Shown piece after piece: positions 8,564 to 18,014 of a stretch of 64,000 nt of DNA (position 1 is its first letter; each line of letters starts with the position of its first letter). Below the pieces are notes generated by a model that did no database searches, was not told where the DNA came from, and saw only the letters and a program-made list of their open reading frames with translations. The stretch is from Aquitalea pelogenes (GTDB lineage: Bacteria; Pseudomonadota; Gammaproteobacteria; Burkholderiales; Chromobacteriaceae), in contig NZ_LNQV01000014.1 in NCBI RefSeq assembly GCF_001515305.1, positions 35,242-99,241 of the forward strand. The letters run 5' to 3'. A program made the position numbers and the translations under genes.

Positions 8564-9085
8564 GTGAATCTGTCCCGATTTGGTCTGGCCCTGGCCGGAC
8601 TGCTGCTGGCCCTGGCTGCCCAGGCCAGCGAATACAACAAGGGCTTCAACAACACCAACTACGCGCTGGAAGACGTAAAGCCCTGGGAAGAAGGCAAATA
8701 CAGCATTCCGGCTTACCCGACGGCACCGGACTGGATCGGTTTTTATGTCGGCCCGGAAGTGGCCAACAAATACTTTGCCGACAGCAAGAGCATGACGGTG
8801 GGTGAGGATGGCGTGGTACGGCTGATCCTGCGTGTGCAAAGCCCGGCCGGTGCCGAGAACCTCAGCGTGGAAGGCATCCAGTGCAGTGCCAATACCTACC
8901 GCAGCTATGCTTTTGGCGACAGCATCAACAAACGCTGGATTGAATCCATGCGCGAGGAATGGCGCAAGATTGAATACGATGACAAGGCCCGCCGCGCCCT
9001 GCGCGAGGACCTGTGTGTAGAGAAGACTGCACCGAAATCTGCCGAACAGGCGGTCAAGCTGCTGCGTGCCGCGCCCTGGCGCTGA
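8564..9085 (+). CDS. CNP1-like family exported protein
   Basis: 173 residues with a signal peptide (hydrophobic LALAGLLLALAAQA, then SEYNKGF) and a compact domain containing IPAYPTAPDWIGFYVG and two cysteines likely to form a disulfide (IQCSANTYR and LREDLCVE). This matches the CNP1-like family of beta-proteobacterial periplasmic proteins of unknown function. The GTG at 8564 is preferred because AGGAG stands exactly 6 bases before it; the ATG two codons earlier directly abuts that AGGAG. Probably co-transcribed with the NRDE gene. A perfect 7-bp hairpin (9108-9124, CGCCCTG/CAGGGCG) without a T-run follows. Confidence 0.8.
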   Translation: MNLSRFGLALAGLLLALAAQASEYNKGFNNTNYALEDVKPWEEGKYSIPAYPTAPDWIGFYVGPEVANKYFADSKSMTVGEDGVVRLILRVQSPAGAENLSVEGIQCSANTYRSYAFGDSINKRWIESMREEWRKIEYDDKARRALREDLCVEKTAPKSAEQAVKLLRAAPWR

Positions 9086-9236
9086 AGCAGCGGCGCTGAA
9101 AAGCTGACGCCCTGCCACAGGGCGATGCCTGGCTGTTACGGCCTGTGTCGCCCTGCCTGCACCAGCGCGGTGCATTCGTCATGACAAGCAAGTGAAATTG
9201 CGGTATCAATAAGGCTTTCCCCCATCTGGCCGTATT

Positions 9237-10151
9237 GTGTCTTCACCTGCCCCCTCCCCGCGCAGCGCCCTGGCGCTGGCCCAGTTCAAGATCCTGCTTT
9301 CCGCACTCGGTTTTGGCAGCATGGCCATTCTGGCGCGCTTTGCCTACGCCGATGGCGTGTCCACGCCCAGCCTGCTGTTCCTGCGCTTTTTCCTGGCTGG
9401 CATCCTGCTGCTGCCCTGGGTGTTATGGAAGAAGCTGCCGTGGCCACGCGGCCGGGCACTGCTGGTGCTGATCGCCATGGGCAGCATGGGCTATGCCGGC
9501 ATGGCCGCCTGTTATTTTTCCGGCCTGCACTATGCCAGCGCCGGCACCATCGCCCTGCTGCTCTACCTGTTTCCTGCCATCGTGCTGGTGCTGTCCACCC
9601 TGTTGCTGGGTGAACGCTTTAGCCGCAGACGCCTGCTGGCGCTGGCACTGGCGCTGGGCGGGCTGGTGATCACCATCGGTCTGGAACTCTCCGCCCAACC
9701 GCTGGGACTGCTGCTGGGTCTGGGTTCGGCCATCATCTATTCGCTGTACATCCTGGCCGGCAGCCGTTACACCAGCGAGTGTGATCCGCTGACGTCCGCT
9801 TGTGTGGTGGTGTTTTCCGCTGCCAGTTGCTACGGGGTGTATCTGGCCAGTACCGGTTTTCACGGCCCGGCCAGCCTGCACGGCTGGCTGTCGGTATTGG
9901 GCATTGCCTGCTTTGGCACAGTGGCGGCACTGGCACTGTTCCTGTCCGGACTGGCCCAAACCGGTGCCACCCAGGCCTCGCTGATTTCCACCGCAGAACC
10001 AGTGGTCACCATCCTGCTGGCCTGGCTGTTACTGGGCGAACCGCTGGGCTGGAGCCAGGTGCTGGGTGGCGGGCTGATTCTGGCAGCGGTGGTATTGATC
10101 AGCCGCGAAGCGCGGCCGGAGCAGGTGCAACTGACCGAGCTGCATGACTGA
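9237..10151 (+). CDS. EamA/DMT-superfamily membrane transporter
   Basis: 304 residues, ten predicted membrane segments in two EamA repeats (first from GFGSMAILARF; second from LGLLLGLGSAIIYSLYILAG to AWLLLGEPLGWSQVLGGGLILAAVVL). The family exports or imports small metabolites such as amino acids; no substrate can be read from sequence. The frame opens at a GTG (9237) without an obvious ribosome site, so the true start could be slightly downstream. It precedes the LprI-like gene by 26 bases. Confidence 0.85.
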   Translation: MSSPAPSPRSALALAQFKILLSALGFGSMAILARFAYADGVSTPSLLFLRFFLAGILLLPWVLWKKLPWPRGRALLVLIAMGSMGYAGMAACYFSGLHYASAGTIALLLYLFPAIVLVLSTLLLGERFSRRRLLALALALGGLVITIGLELSAQPLGLLLGLGSAIIYSLYILAGSRYTSECDPLTSACVVVFSAASCYGVYLASTGFHGPASLHGWLSVLGIACFGTVAALALFLSGLAQTGATQASLISTAEPVVTILLAWLLLGEPLGWSQVLGGGLILAAVVLISREARPEQVQLTELHD

Positions 10152-10177
10152 AACCGGACAATACAAAGGGAACATCA

Positions 10178-10576
10178 ATGAAATACGGTCTGACCGGCCT
10201 GCTGCTGGCAGGGCTGTGCAGCAGCATGGCGCTGGCTGCCAGCGACAGCTGCCAGAATGCCATGACGCAGACGGACATGAATGTCTGCGCGGCCAAGACG
10301 CATGACCTGGCGGATACACAGCTGAACAGCCTCTACAAACAGTACCGCCAGCGCCTGGCTGCCGACGACCAGCAACGGCTGACTGTTGCCCAGCGTGCCT
10401 GGATAGGCTACCGGGATGCTGCTTGCCGCTTTGAAACCGCCCAGGTCAGTGGTGGCAGCATCTTCCCGACCATCTGGTTGCAATGCCTGACCGGCAAGAC
10501 GGAGAACCGCATCAAGGAGCTGCAAAAACTGATGCAATGCAAGGAAGGCGACCTGGACTGCCCGTCATTGCAATAA
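10178..10576 (+). CDS. LprI/DUF1311-family exported protein
   Basis: 132 residues with a signal peptide (LLLAGLCSSMALA, then ASDSCQNA) and the conserved cysteine/tyrosine pattern of the LprI-like N-terminal domain: QTDMNVCAA, LNSLYKQY, QRAWIGYRDAACRFE and WLQCL. Mycobacterial LprI inhibits lysozyme; most Gram-negative relatives are uncharacterised. AAGGGAA lies about 7 bases before the ATG. Convergent with moaC, 34 bases away. Confidence 0.82.
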   Translation: MKYGLTGLLLAGLCSSMALAASDSCQNAMTQTDMNVCAAKTHDLADTQLNSLYKQYRQRLAADDQQRLTVAQRAWIGYRDAACRFETAQVSGGSIFPTIWLQCLTGKTENRIKELQKLMQCKEGDLDCPSLQ

Positions 10577-10610
10577 AACGCTACACGGCATGGCGGAAGA
10601 TGCCGGTGGC

Positions 10611-11090
10611 TCAGGCACCTGCCTTCCAGTGCCCGCTCTTGCCACCTTCTTTTTCCTGCAACTGCACGGCAGATATCACCATGCCACGGTCCACCGCCTT
10701 GCACATGTCGTAAATGGTGAGCAGGCCGACGCTGGCTGCGGTAAGGGCTTCCATTTCCACCCCGGTCTGGCCGCTGCACTCGGCAGTCACGGTAATACCG
10801 ACACTGCTGGCGGCTTCGTCCAGCGCAAATTCAACAGCCACGCGGGTGAGCGCGATGGGGTGACAGAGCGGAATCAGGTCGGCAGTGCGCTTGGAAGCCA
10901 TGATGGCGGCGATGCGGGCAATGCCCAGCACATCGCCCTTTTTATGATTGCCATCGCGGATCAGGGCCAGGGTGGCAGGCAGCATGCGGATACTGCCCTG
11001 CGCCACCGCACGGCGACGGGTGACCTCTTTGTCACCCACGTCCACCATGTGGGCCTGGCCACTGGCGTCGAAATGCGTCAGTCCGGACAT
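10611..11090 (-). CDS. moaC: Cyclic pyranopterin monophosphate synthase MoaC
   Basis: With MoaA converts GTP to cyclic pyranopterin monophosphate, the first step of molybdenum cofactor synthesis. 159 residues from the ATG at 11090, which has GGAGG 6-7 bases upstream. Family motifs: [31 protein letters not shown] with the catalytic histidine, [25 protein letters not shown] with the active-site Asp and Lys, and the C-terminal KSGHW. No other moa gene is in the window. The 59-residue membrane protein gene ends 62 bases upstream on the same strand. Confidence 0.96.
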   Translation of the reverse strand: MSGLTHFDASGQAHMVDVGDKEVTRRRAVAQGSIRMLPATLALIRDGNHKKGDVLGIARIAAIMASKRTADLIPLCHPIALTRVAVEFALDEAASSVGITVTAECSGQTGVEMEALTAASVGLLTIYDMCKAVDRGMVISAVQLQEKEGGKSGHWKAGA

Positions 11091-11152
11091 CAAAACCTCC
11101 AGCAAGCGGCAGCACTGACTGCCATCTGATTTGAATGGCTGGCAGTGTGCGG

Positions 11153-11332
11153 CTATCGGATCAATTTGCCAATCAGCCAGAAGAGGGAGAGCAACAGCCC
11201 CAGACCGCCCGTCCATTTGCACAGCCGCAGGCTGAGTTGAAGGTAGCGCGGGTTGCGGGTGAGGGCATAGCAGATGGCCGCCCAGCCAAACGCCAGGATG
11301 ATGACAATCGCCCACAGCCGCCACCACAGCAT
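11153..11332 (-). CDS. Small hydrophobic membrane protein, 59 residues
   Basis: A short frame wedged between lpxC and moa[21 protein letters not shown], a short basic loop ([16 protein letters not shown]) and a second hydrophobic helix ending [10 protein letters not shown]. It reads as a two-helix inner-membrane hairpin with positive residues in the loop and at the C-terminus. The ATG is 2 bases after the lpxC TAA, with GAGG of the lpxC 3' end about 9 bases upstream, so translation can be coupled to LpxC. I do not recognise the family. Support is position, ribosome site and protein-like composition; conservation was not tested. Confidence 0.6.
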   Translation of the reverse strand: MLWWRLWAIVIILAFGWAAICYALTRNPRYLQLSLRLCKWTGGLGLLLSLFWLIGKLIR

Positions 11333-11334
11333 GC

Positions 11335-12249
11335 TTACACCGCCTCGGGCAGACGATGGAAGCTGGACGGGGCGTCCAGCGGGTCGACAAAGCTGGCGTA
11401 TTCCCAGGCATCCGGGGTTTCCAGCAGTTTGCGCAGCAGCTTGTTGTTCATCGCATGGCCGGATTTATGGCCGGAGAAGGCGGCAATCAGCGGGTGGCCG
11501 ACAATGTAGAGGTCGCCGATGGCGTCCAGAATCTTGTGACGCACGAATTCATCGGGGAAGCGCAGGCCTTCCGGATTGAGCACGTATTCATCATCAATCA
11601 CGATGGCGTTATCCAGGCTGCCGCCCAAGCCCAGTCCATGCTGGCGCATGTATTCCACTTCATGCATGAAGCCGAAGGTGCGGGCGCGGCTGATTTCATC
11701 CAGATAAGAGCTGCTGGCAAAGTCGATTTCGACTTTTTGCGGTGCCAGATTGAAAGCCGGGTGATTGAATTCGATGGACAGGGTGATCTTGAAGCCGTCC
11801 AGCGGGTCCAGCCTGACCCATTTGTCGCCTTCGACGATTTCCACCGGCTGTTTCACCCGGATGAAGCGTTTGGGCACGGACTGCTCGACCACACCAGCAC
11901 TTTGCAGCAGGTAAATGAAGGGGGCGGCGGAGCCATCCATGATGGGGATTTCCGCCGCCGTCACCTCGACGACAAGGTTGTCGATGCCAAAGCCGGCAAA
12001 GGCTGACATCAAATGCTCGATCGTGCCGACACGCACGCCGGTGTCTGTCACCAGCGTGGAGGAGAGGCGCGTGTCGTTGACGAGCGCAGGCTCGACTTTC
12101 ACATCCACCGGCTCGGGCAAGTCGGTTCGGCGAAAGACGATGCCGGTGTCGGGCGCTGCCGGCAGCAGGGTGAGTTTCACCCGCTCGCCAGAATGCAAGC
12201 CGACACCTGTGGCGCTGATCGCTTGTTTTAGCGTGCGCTGGAATATCAT
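11335..12249 (-). CDS. lpxC: UDP-3-O-acyl-N-acetylglucosamine deacetylase LpxC
   Basis: Zinc deacetylase catalysing the committed step of lipid A synthesis. 304 residues with zinc ligands in TIEHLMSA and in [12 protein letters not shown] (His and Asp), catalytic Glu in the EHLMSA segment, and the catalytic histidine in [11 protein letters not shown]. Typical length and a clear ATG. It closes the division cluster downstream of ftsZ, separated by 114 bases that contain a candidate promoter of its own. The small membrane protein gene follows by 2 bases. Confidence 0.97.
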   Translation of the reverse strand: MIFQRTLKQAISATGVGLHSGERVKLTLLPAAPDTGIVFRRTDLPEPVDVKVEPALVNDTRLSSTLVTDTGVRVGTIEHLMSAFAGFGIDNLVVEVTAAEIPIMDGSAAPFIYLLQSAGVVEQSVPKRFIRVKQPVEIVEGDKWVRLDPLDGFKITLSIEFNHPAFNLAPQKVEIDFASSSYLDEISRARTFGFMHEVEYMRQHGLGLGGSLDNAIVIDDEYVLNPEGLRFPDEFVRHKILDAIGDLYIVGHPLIAAFSGHKSGHAMNNKLLRKLLETPDAWEYASFVDPLDAPSSFHRLPEAV

Positions 12250-12264
12250 GTGAAGCTCTCAGGC

Positions 12265-12288
12265 AATCGGGAAAACCCGATTCTAGCA
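12265..12288 (-). promoter_or_regulatory. Candidate lpxC promoter and leader hairpin
   Basis: On the minus strand an extended -10 element, TGC followed by TAGAAT (12280-12288), lies about 30 bases before the lpxC ATG, without a good -35. Immediately downstream is a 7-bp hairpin (AATCGGG 12265-12271 with CCCGATT 12276-12282) that would sit near the 5' end of the transcript. It suggests lpxC can be transcribed apart from ftsZ. Confidence 0.4.
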
Positions 12289-12363
12289 CAGGCTTTCGCC
12301 ATGCTTTATTGATTGCTAATCACACGTTAATAGTATTTAACTATTTATCCTGGCAGACCTTTC

Positions 12364-13548
12364 TTAATCTGCCTGCTTGCGCAGGAAGGCCGGAATGTCA
12401 TAGCTGTCGCTCACTTCCGGGTTGGAGAAGTCGGTGGACGGCGCAGCGCGGCGACGGCCCTGACGCATGATGGCCGGGGTATCGAAATCGTCGTAGTTGA
12501 TGACTTCCACCGCACGGTCGTCGGTGCCGGTCTTGACGATCTTGATGTACTCCGGACGCTCTTCGCGTACCGGCTTTTGCTGCCCCAGGCCGGTGGCAAT
12601 CAGGGTGACACGGATGGTGTCTTCCGGCATTTCTTCCACTTCGGCGGTACCGAACTTGATCTGTGCATCTTCGTCGGCGTACTGACGGATGATGCCCATG
12701 ATTTCGCGGTATTCGCTCATCTTCAGGCAACCCGGTGCGGTGGAAATGTTCACCAGCACGCCACGTGCGCCTTCCAGGGTGATGTTGTCCAGCAGCGGGC
12801 TGGCCACGGCTTGCTCGGCGGCCACGCGGGCACGGTCGATGCCGGAGGCGTAGGCAGAACCCATCATCGCCAGGCCCATTTCACCCATCACGGTGCGTAC
12901 GTCGGCAAAGTCGACGTTGATCAGACCGGGGCAGGTAATCACTTCGGCGATACCGGCTACTGCGCCCTTGAGCACGTCGTCGGCGGCACGGAAGGCTTCA
13001 CGCATGGTCACGTCGTCGCCCAGTACTTCCATCAGCTTTTCGTTGGGGATGACGATCAGCGAGTCAACATGCTTTTTCAGGTCTTCGATACCGCTCTGGG
13101 CTACTTTCAGGCGCTTGCCTTCGTGCTCGAACGGACGGGTGACCACACCTACGGTCAGGATGCCCAGTTCCTTGGCCACTTCAGCCACCACCGGGGCAGC
13201 ACCGGTACCGGTACCACCGCCCATGCCGGCAGTCACGAACACCATGTTGGCGCCACGCAGGGCGTCGGCAATGCGTTCGCGGTCTTCCAGCGCGGCGCTG
13301 CGGCCCACTTCCGGGTTGGCACCGGCACCCAGACCACGGGTCAGGTTGTTGCCCAGTTGCAGTTTCTGCGGCGACTTGTTGCGCTGCAGGGATTGCGCGT
13401 CGGTATTGGCGCAGATGAATTCAACGCCATGCACATGGCTGCTGATCATGTTGTCGATGGCATTGCAACCGCCGCCACCTACACCGATCACTTTGATCAC
13501 AGCCGCGTTGGCGGTCTCTTGCATTACTTCAAAAACCATTCCGCTCAT
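12364..13548 (-). CDS. ftsZ: Cell division GTPase FtsZ
   Basis: Tubulin homologue that forms the Z ring at midcell. 394 residues from the ATG at 13548, chosen because AGGAG stands 6 bases before it; a second in-frame ATG (MVFEVMQ) follows 9 bases later. Motifs: IGVGGGGCNAIDNM, tubulin signature GGGTGTG (about residues 110-116), the T7-loop region NVDFADVR and the C-terminal tail DIPAFLRKQAD that binds FtsA and other partners. Last fts gene of the cluster, 95 bases after ftsA. Confidence 0.98.
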   Translation of the reverse strand: MSGMVFEVMQETANAAVIKVIGVGGGGCNAIDNMISSHVHGVEFICANTDAQSLQRNKSPQKLQLGNNLTRGLGAGANPEVGRSAALEDRERIADALRGANMVFVTAGMGGGTGTGAAPVVAEVAKELGILTVGVVTRPFEHEGKRLKVAQSGIEDLKKHVDSLIVIPNEKLMEVLGDDVTMREAFRAADDVLKGAVAGIAEVITCPGLINVDFADVRTVMGEMGLAMMGSAYASGIDRARVAAEQAVASPLLDNITLEGARGVLVNISTAPGCLKMSEYREIMGIIRQYADEDAQIKFGTAEVEEMPEDTIRVTLIATGLGQQKPVREERPEYIKIVKTGTDDRAVEVINYDDFDTPAIMRQGRRRAAPSTDFSNPEVSDSYDIPAFLRKQAD

Positions 13549-13643
13549 TTGCCTCTCCTCAAGTTTAAGATGAGCTTGCATTCCACTATTTACTGCTGCC
13601 CGAAAAACAAAAATCACAGCAGCGGCCACCCGGCCGCCGTTGC

Positions 13644-14882
13644 TTAGAAATTACCGGCGAACCAGGCCTTCATGCGGCCAAACAGCTGGCCCACACCCGC
13701 GCTTTCCACTTTGGGTCCGCTATGGGTCTGGATCTGGTCCTTGCCGTACAACAACAGGCCGACACCGGTCGAGAAACGTGGCGTCTTCACCACCTCGGCC
13801 AGGCCGCCTACATACTTGGGCACGCCCACGCGCACCGGCATGTGGAACACTTCTTCTGCCAGTTCCACCATGCCCGGCATCAGGCTGGCACCGCCGGTCA
13901 GCACGATGCCGGAGGACAGCAGGTCCTCGAAGCCGCTGCGGCGCAGTTCCTGCTGTACCAGCTGGAACAGTTCTTCCACCCGTGGTTCCACCACTTCGGC
14001 CAGCGTGGCGCGCGACATCTGGCGCGGCCCGCGCTCGCCCACACCCGGTACTTCGATCATCTGGCCCGGATCGGCCATGCTCACCAGCGCCACGGCATGC
14101 TGGATCTTGATGTCTTCCGCTTCCTTGGTAGGCGTGCGCAGCGCCATGGCGATGTCGTTGGTGATCTGGTCACCGGCAATCGGAATCACCGCGGTATGAC
14201 GGATGGCACCGTTGGCATACACGGCGATGTCGGTGGTGCCGCCACCGATGTCGATCAGGCATACGCCCAGGTCTTTTTCGTCTTCCGACAGCACGGCAAT
14301 GGCCGAGGCCATCGGTTGCAGCACCAGGTCGGACACTTCCAGACCGCAGCGACGCACGCATTTGGTGACGTTTTGCGCAGCAGACACCGCGCCGCTGACG
14401 ATGTGTACCTTGGCTTCCAGGCGCACGCCGCTCATGCCCAGCGGTTCGCGCACGCCTTCCTGGCCGTCGATGCTGTATTCCTGGGTGAGGATGTGCAGCA
14501 CCTGGTGGTCCGGCGGGATGGTGACGGCGCGTGCGGTTTCAATCACGCGGTCGATGTCCATCTGGGTGACTTCGCGGTCCTTGATGGCCACCATGCCGTG
14601 CGAGTTGATGCTCTTGATGTGCGAACCGGCAATCCCGGCAAACACCTCGTGAATCTTGCAGTCGGCCATCAGTTCGGCCTCCTCCAGTGCACGCTGGATG
14701 GCCTGCACGGTGGATTCGATATTCACCACCATGCCGCGCTTCAGACCACGTGACGGGGTCTGGCCCATGCCGATGATGTTGAGCTGGCCGTCATCCAGGA
14801 CCTCCGCGACAATCGCCACGATCTTGGACGTTCCGATGTCCAGGCCGACCAGCATGTTCTTGCTTTCCTTAGGTTTGCTCAC
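13644..14882 (-). CDS. ftsA: Cell division protein FtsA
   Basis: Actin-like ATPase that tethers FtsZ filaments to the membrane. 412 residues with phosphate-binding loops (LVGLDIGTSKI and LIDIGGGTTDIAV), the adenosine motif (GIVLTGGASLMPG), the 1C subdomain, and a C-terminal amphipathic helix (GRMKAWFAGNF) for membrane attachment. It starts with GTG at 14882, with GGAG 9 bases upstream. Follows ftsQ and precedes ftsZ. Confidence 0.97.
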   Translation of the reverse strand: MSKPKESKNMLVGLDIGTSKIVAIVAEVLDDGQLNIIGMGQTPSRGLKRGMVVNIESTVQAIQRALEEAELMADCKIHEVFAGIAGSHIKSINSHGMVAIKDREVTQMDIDRVIETARAVTIPPDHQVLHILTQEYSIDGQEGVREPLGMSGVRLEAKVHIVSGAVSAAQNVTKCVRRCGLEVSDLVLQPMASAIAVLSEDEKDLGVCLIDIGGGTTDIAVYANGAIRHTAVIPIAGDQITNDIAMALRTPTKEAEDIKIQHAVALVSMADPGQMIEVPGVGERGPRQMSRATLAEVVEPRVEELFQLVQQELRRSGFEDLLSSGIVLTGGASLMPGMVELAEEVFHMPVRVGVPKYVGGLAEVVKTPRFSTGVGLLLYGKDQIQTHSGPKVESAGVGQLFGRMKAWFAGNF

Positions 14883-14909
14883 CTGTCGCTCCAGCTAGGT
14901 ATTACTTTT

Positions 14910-15626
14910 TCACTTGTGCCGGCGGCGCTTTGTAATCAGGCATCCGCACAGCAAATCCATTGGGGTAGCGCATGTCCACGTAATCGATGTGGTACGCAGC
15001 GCTGCCAGCTTGTCTTTCCAGTACTGGGCGAATCGCTCCACCCGCAAATCCACGTCACCCCGACCCAGGTCCAGCTTGATGCCGTTATCCAGGTCCACTT
15101 GCCAGGCCCGACGCGGTGACAGCCAGATTTCCTGCGGGGCCAGCCCCGTCGGTTTCAGTCCCTGACGCAAACGCGCCAGCATGGCTGTCATGTCCTTTTC
15201 TGCCCCTGCCGGGCCATGAAACACCGGCAGTTGCTGGTCGCTGGCGGCGTCGAAGCGGTCGCCGTGGCTGTCCACCAGCCCGTTTTCGCCCCAGCGCGCC
15301 TGCGCCACATGTTCTTCCACTGCAATTTCCAGTGCATCCGGCCAACGCCGGCGCACCTGTGCGTCCCGCACCCAGGGCAGCTTGCCAAACGCCGCCCGGG
15401 TCTTGTCGATGTCCAGCGTGAAGAAAGTACCCGTCAGCTCGTGCTCGGCAATGAAGCGCAGCTGTTCCGGCGTCACTCTTTTCATCTGTCCCTGGATCTG
15501 GATTTTCTTCACCGGAAACACCGGTGCGTGTGTCACCCAGAATCCACCTGCATACAACAGCATCAGCAGCGAGGCACCCAGCAGGAAATTGGCCAGGCCT
15601 TTCAGCAGCTGATGGTTATCCCACAT
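14910..15626 (-). CDS. ftsQ: Cell division protein FtsQ (3' end frameshifted as read)
   Basis: Bitopic divisome protein linking FtsB/FtsL to the septal synthase. One N-terminal membrane helix ([18 protein letters not shown]), a POTRA domain ([36 protein letters not shown]) and the beta domain. The final ~30 residues as read ([12 protein letters not shown] onward) are not FtsQ-like. The other frame gives [20 protein letters not shown] to a stop at 14902. Restoring one G near 14997 (CTGCG to CTGGCG on the coding strand) joins them into 241 residues. The ATG overlaps the ddl 3' end by 11 bases. Confidence 0.93.
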   Translation of the reverse strand: MWDNHQLLKGLANFLLGASLLMLLYAGGFWVTHAPVFPVKKIQIQGQMKRVTPEQLRFIAEHELTGTFFTLDIDKTRAAFGKLPWVRDAQVRRRWPDALEIAVEEHVAQARWGENGLVDSHGDRFDAASDQQLPVFHGPAGAEKDMTAMLARLRQGLKPTGLAPQEIWLSPRRAWQVDLDNGIKLDLGRGDVDLRVERFAQYWKDKLAALRTTSITWTCATPMDLLCGCLITKRRRHK

Positions 15627-16527
15627 GCACCATATCCAGCACGTTCAGGCACAGGTCCTCATAGCTGATGCCCTGGGCGCGCGCGGCCATCGGCACCAGG
15701 CTGTGGCTGGTCATGCCCGGATTGGTGTTCACTTCCAGCAGGTAAATGCCACCTGCTTCATCCATCAGGAAATCCACCCGGCCCCAGCCCTGACCGCCCA
15801 GTACCTGGAAGGCTTGCAGGCACAGTGCGCGGGCGCGCTGTTCCACTTCTTCACTCAGGCCGGACGGGCAGCGGTATACCGTGTCGTCGCGGAAATACTT
15901 GGCCTGGTAGTCGTAATACTCGGTGGCCGGTTCGATCTTGATGGTGGGATAGGCCTGGCCATCAATCACGGCACAGGTGTATTCGCCACCACCGACAAAA
16001 CGCTCGGCCAGCACCAGCGGGTCGTACTTGCGGGCTTCCGCAAACGCTGCTTTCAGTTCGCCCGGCTGCTTGACCTTGGTCACGCCAATGCTGGAGCCTT
16101 CGGTCGCCGGCTTCACGAACAGCGGCAGGCCCAGTCGTGCTTCCACGGCGGCAAAGTCGCTGTTTTCGTCCAGCAGTTCGAACTCCGGAATCGGCAGGCC
16201 GGCACCGCGCCACAACAGCTTGGTACGCCATTTGTCCATGCAGATGGCCGAAGCCATCACGCCACAGCCGGTATACGGAATGCCCAGGGTTTCCAGTGCA
16301 CCTTGCAGAGTGCCGTCTTCGCCAAACGGGCCGTGCAGGATGATGAACACACGCTCGAAGCCTTCTTCTTTCAGTGCTGCCAGCGGTTTTTCGGCCGGGT
16401 CGAAGGCATGGGCGTCCACACCGCGCGAACGCAGCGCGTTCAATACGCCGTTGCCGCTCATCAGCGAGATTTCACGCTCGGCGGAGCTGCCACCCATCAT
16501 CACTGCCACTTTGCCGTACTGCTTCAT
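15616..16527 (-). CDS. ddl: D-alanine--D-alanine ligase
   Basis: ATP-grasp enzyme making the D-Ala-D-Ala dipeptide of peptidoglycan in the cytoplasm. 303 residues, DdlB type, with [30 protein letters not shown], the phosphate-binding loop [11 protein letters not shown] and the C-terminal metal/substrate motif [23 protein letters not shown] precedes the ATG. Lies between murC and ftsQ, as usual in this cluster. Confidence 0.97.
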   Translation of the reverse strand: MKQYGKVAVMMGGSSAEREISLMSGNGVLNALRSRGVDAHAFDPAEKPLAALKEEGFERVFIILHGPFGEDGTLQGALETLGIPYTGCGVMASAICMDKWRTKLLWRGAGLPIPEFELLDENSDFAAVEARLGLPLFVKPATEGSSIGVTKVKQPGELKAAFAEARKYDPLVLAERFVGGGEYTCAVIDGQAYPTIKIEPATEYYDYQAKYFRDDTVYRCPSGLSEEVEQRARALCLQAFQVLGGQGWGRVDFLMDEAGGIYLLEVNTNPGMTSHSLVPMAARAQGISYEDLCLNVLDMVHVG

Positions 16528-16580
16528 TTCTCTTCCTTACTGGGAGGGCCTGTCCCCTCCCGCCAAAATTCGCCTGGCGC

Positions 16581-17975
16581 TTACAGCTTGCCGGCCACCA
16601 GCTTGCCCGGCACCGCACCGATGGAACCGGCACCCATGGTGATCACCACATCGCCATCGCGGGCGATGTCCATGATGGTGCGCGGCATGTCGGCAATCTG
16701 CTCGACAAACAGCGGCTCCACCTTGCCCGACACGCGCACCGCTCGGGCCAGTGCACGGCCATCGGCGGCCACGATGGGCGCTTCACCGGCGGCATAGACT
16801 TCGGACAGCAGCAGCGCATCCACGCCGTTCAGCACTTTGACAAAATCTTCAAACAGATCGCGGGTACGGCTGTAACGGTGCGGCTGGAAAGCCAGCACCA
16901 GCCGTTTGTCCGGGAAGGCACCGCGTACTGCGGACAGCGTGGCGGCCATTTCCACCGGGTGGTGGCCGTAGTCGTCCACCAGAGTGAAGCTGCCACCGTC
17001 AGGTAGCGCCACTTCGCCATAACGCTGGAAGCGACGGCCCACACCGGCAAATTCGGCCAGACCGCGCTGGATGGACGGAATATCCGCACCGCATTCCAGA
17101 CCGATGGCAATGGCCGACAAGGCATTCAGCACGTTGTGACGGCCCGGCAGGTTGAGCACCACCGGGAAGCGCTGTTGGCTGCCATTGTTGACCACCACGT
17201 CAAAATGCATCTGGCCCCCGGCCGCAACCACGTTGTCGGCATAGATGTCGGCCGAATCGTCCAGACCGTAAGTGGTGACCGGCTTGGTGATGCGGCTGCG
17301 GATTTCGCGCACGTTCGGGTCATCCACGCACAGCACGGCACGGCCATAGAAGGGCAGGCGGTGCAGGAAGTCGACAAAAGCCTGTTTGAGCTTGTCGAAG
17401 CTGTGGTCGTAGGTGTCCATGTGGTCGGCGTCGATATTGGTGACCACCGCCATCACTGGCGTCAGGTGCAGGAAGGACGCGTCCGATTCGTCGGCCTCCG
17501 CCACCAGGAATTCGCCGGAACCCAGCTTGGCATTGGTGCCAGCTGCGGTCAGCTTGCCGCCGATCACGAAAGTCGGGTCCAGCCCGGCTGCCGCCAGCAC
17601 CGATGCCGTCAGGCTGGTGGTGGTGGTTTTGCCGTGGGTGCCGGCAATGGCAATGCCCTGCTTGAAGCGCATCAGCTCGGCCAGCATCATGGCGCGCGGA
17701 ATCACCGGGATGCGGCGCTCGCGGGCGCGCAGGACTTCCGGGTTGTCTGCCTTCACTGCGGTGGAAGTCACCACCACATCGGCACCTTCCATATAGGTTG
17801 CATCATGGCCAAAGAACACGCGTGCGCCCTGGCTTGCCAGGCGCTGGGTGGCGGCACCATCGGCCATGTCCGAACCGGACACGGTGTAGCCGAGGTTCAG
17901 CAGAACCTCGGCGATGCCGCACATGCCGACACCACCGATGCCGACGAAGTGAATGTGTTTGACCCTGTGTTTCAT
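16581..17975 (-). CDS. murC: UDP-N-acetylmuramate--L-alanine ligase MurC
   Basis: Adds L-alanine to UDP-MurNAc, the first step of stem-peptide synthesis. 464 residues with an N-terminal Rossmann-like domain ([18 protein letters not shown]), the Mur ligase ATP loop [12 protein letters not shown] and the central motif [10 protein letters not shown]. The C-terminal domain ends in [13 protein letters not shown]. Typical length. Downstream of murG by 39 bases and upstream of ddl by 53 bases. In this cluster murC is usually followed by murB; here murB is missing. Confidence 0.97.
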   Translation of the reverse strand: MKHRVKHIHFVGIGGVGMCGIAEVLLNLGYTVSGSDMADGAATQRLASQGARVFFGHDATYMEGADVVVTSTAVKADNPEVLRARERRIPVIPRAMMLAELMRFKQGIAIAGTHGKTTTTSLTASVLAAAGLDPTFVIGGKLTAAGTNAKLGSGEFLVAEADESDASFLHLTPVMAVVTNIDADHMDTYDHSFDKLKQAFVDFLHRLPFYGRAVLCVDDPNVREIRSRITKPVTTYGLDDSADIYADNVVAAGGQMHFDVVVNNGSQQRFPVVLNLPGRHNVLNALSAIAIGLECGADIPSIQRGLAEFAGVGRRFQRYGEVALPDGGSFTLVDDYGHHPVEMAATLSAVRGAFPDKRLVLAFQPHRYSRTRDLFEDFVKVLNGVDALLLSEVYAAGEAPIVAADGRALARAVRVSGKVEPLFVEQIADMPRTIMDIARDGDVVITMGAGSIGAVPGKLVAGKL

Positions 17976-18014
17976 GTTCTTTCTCGTTGCTTCCGGCCGC
18001 TTGGGGCTGCCGTA

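Noticed and set aside
12577..13647. 356-residue plus-strand open frame
   Set aside because: Antisense of ftsZ; His/Gly-rich shadow translation.
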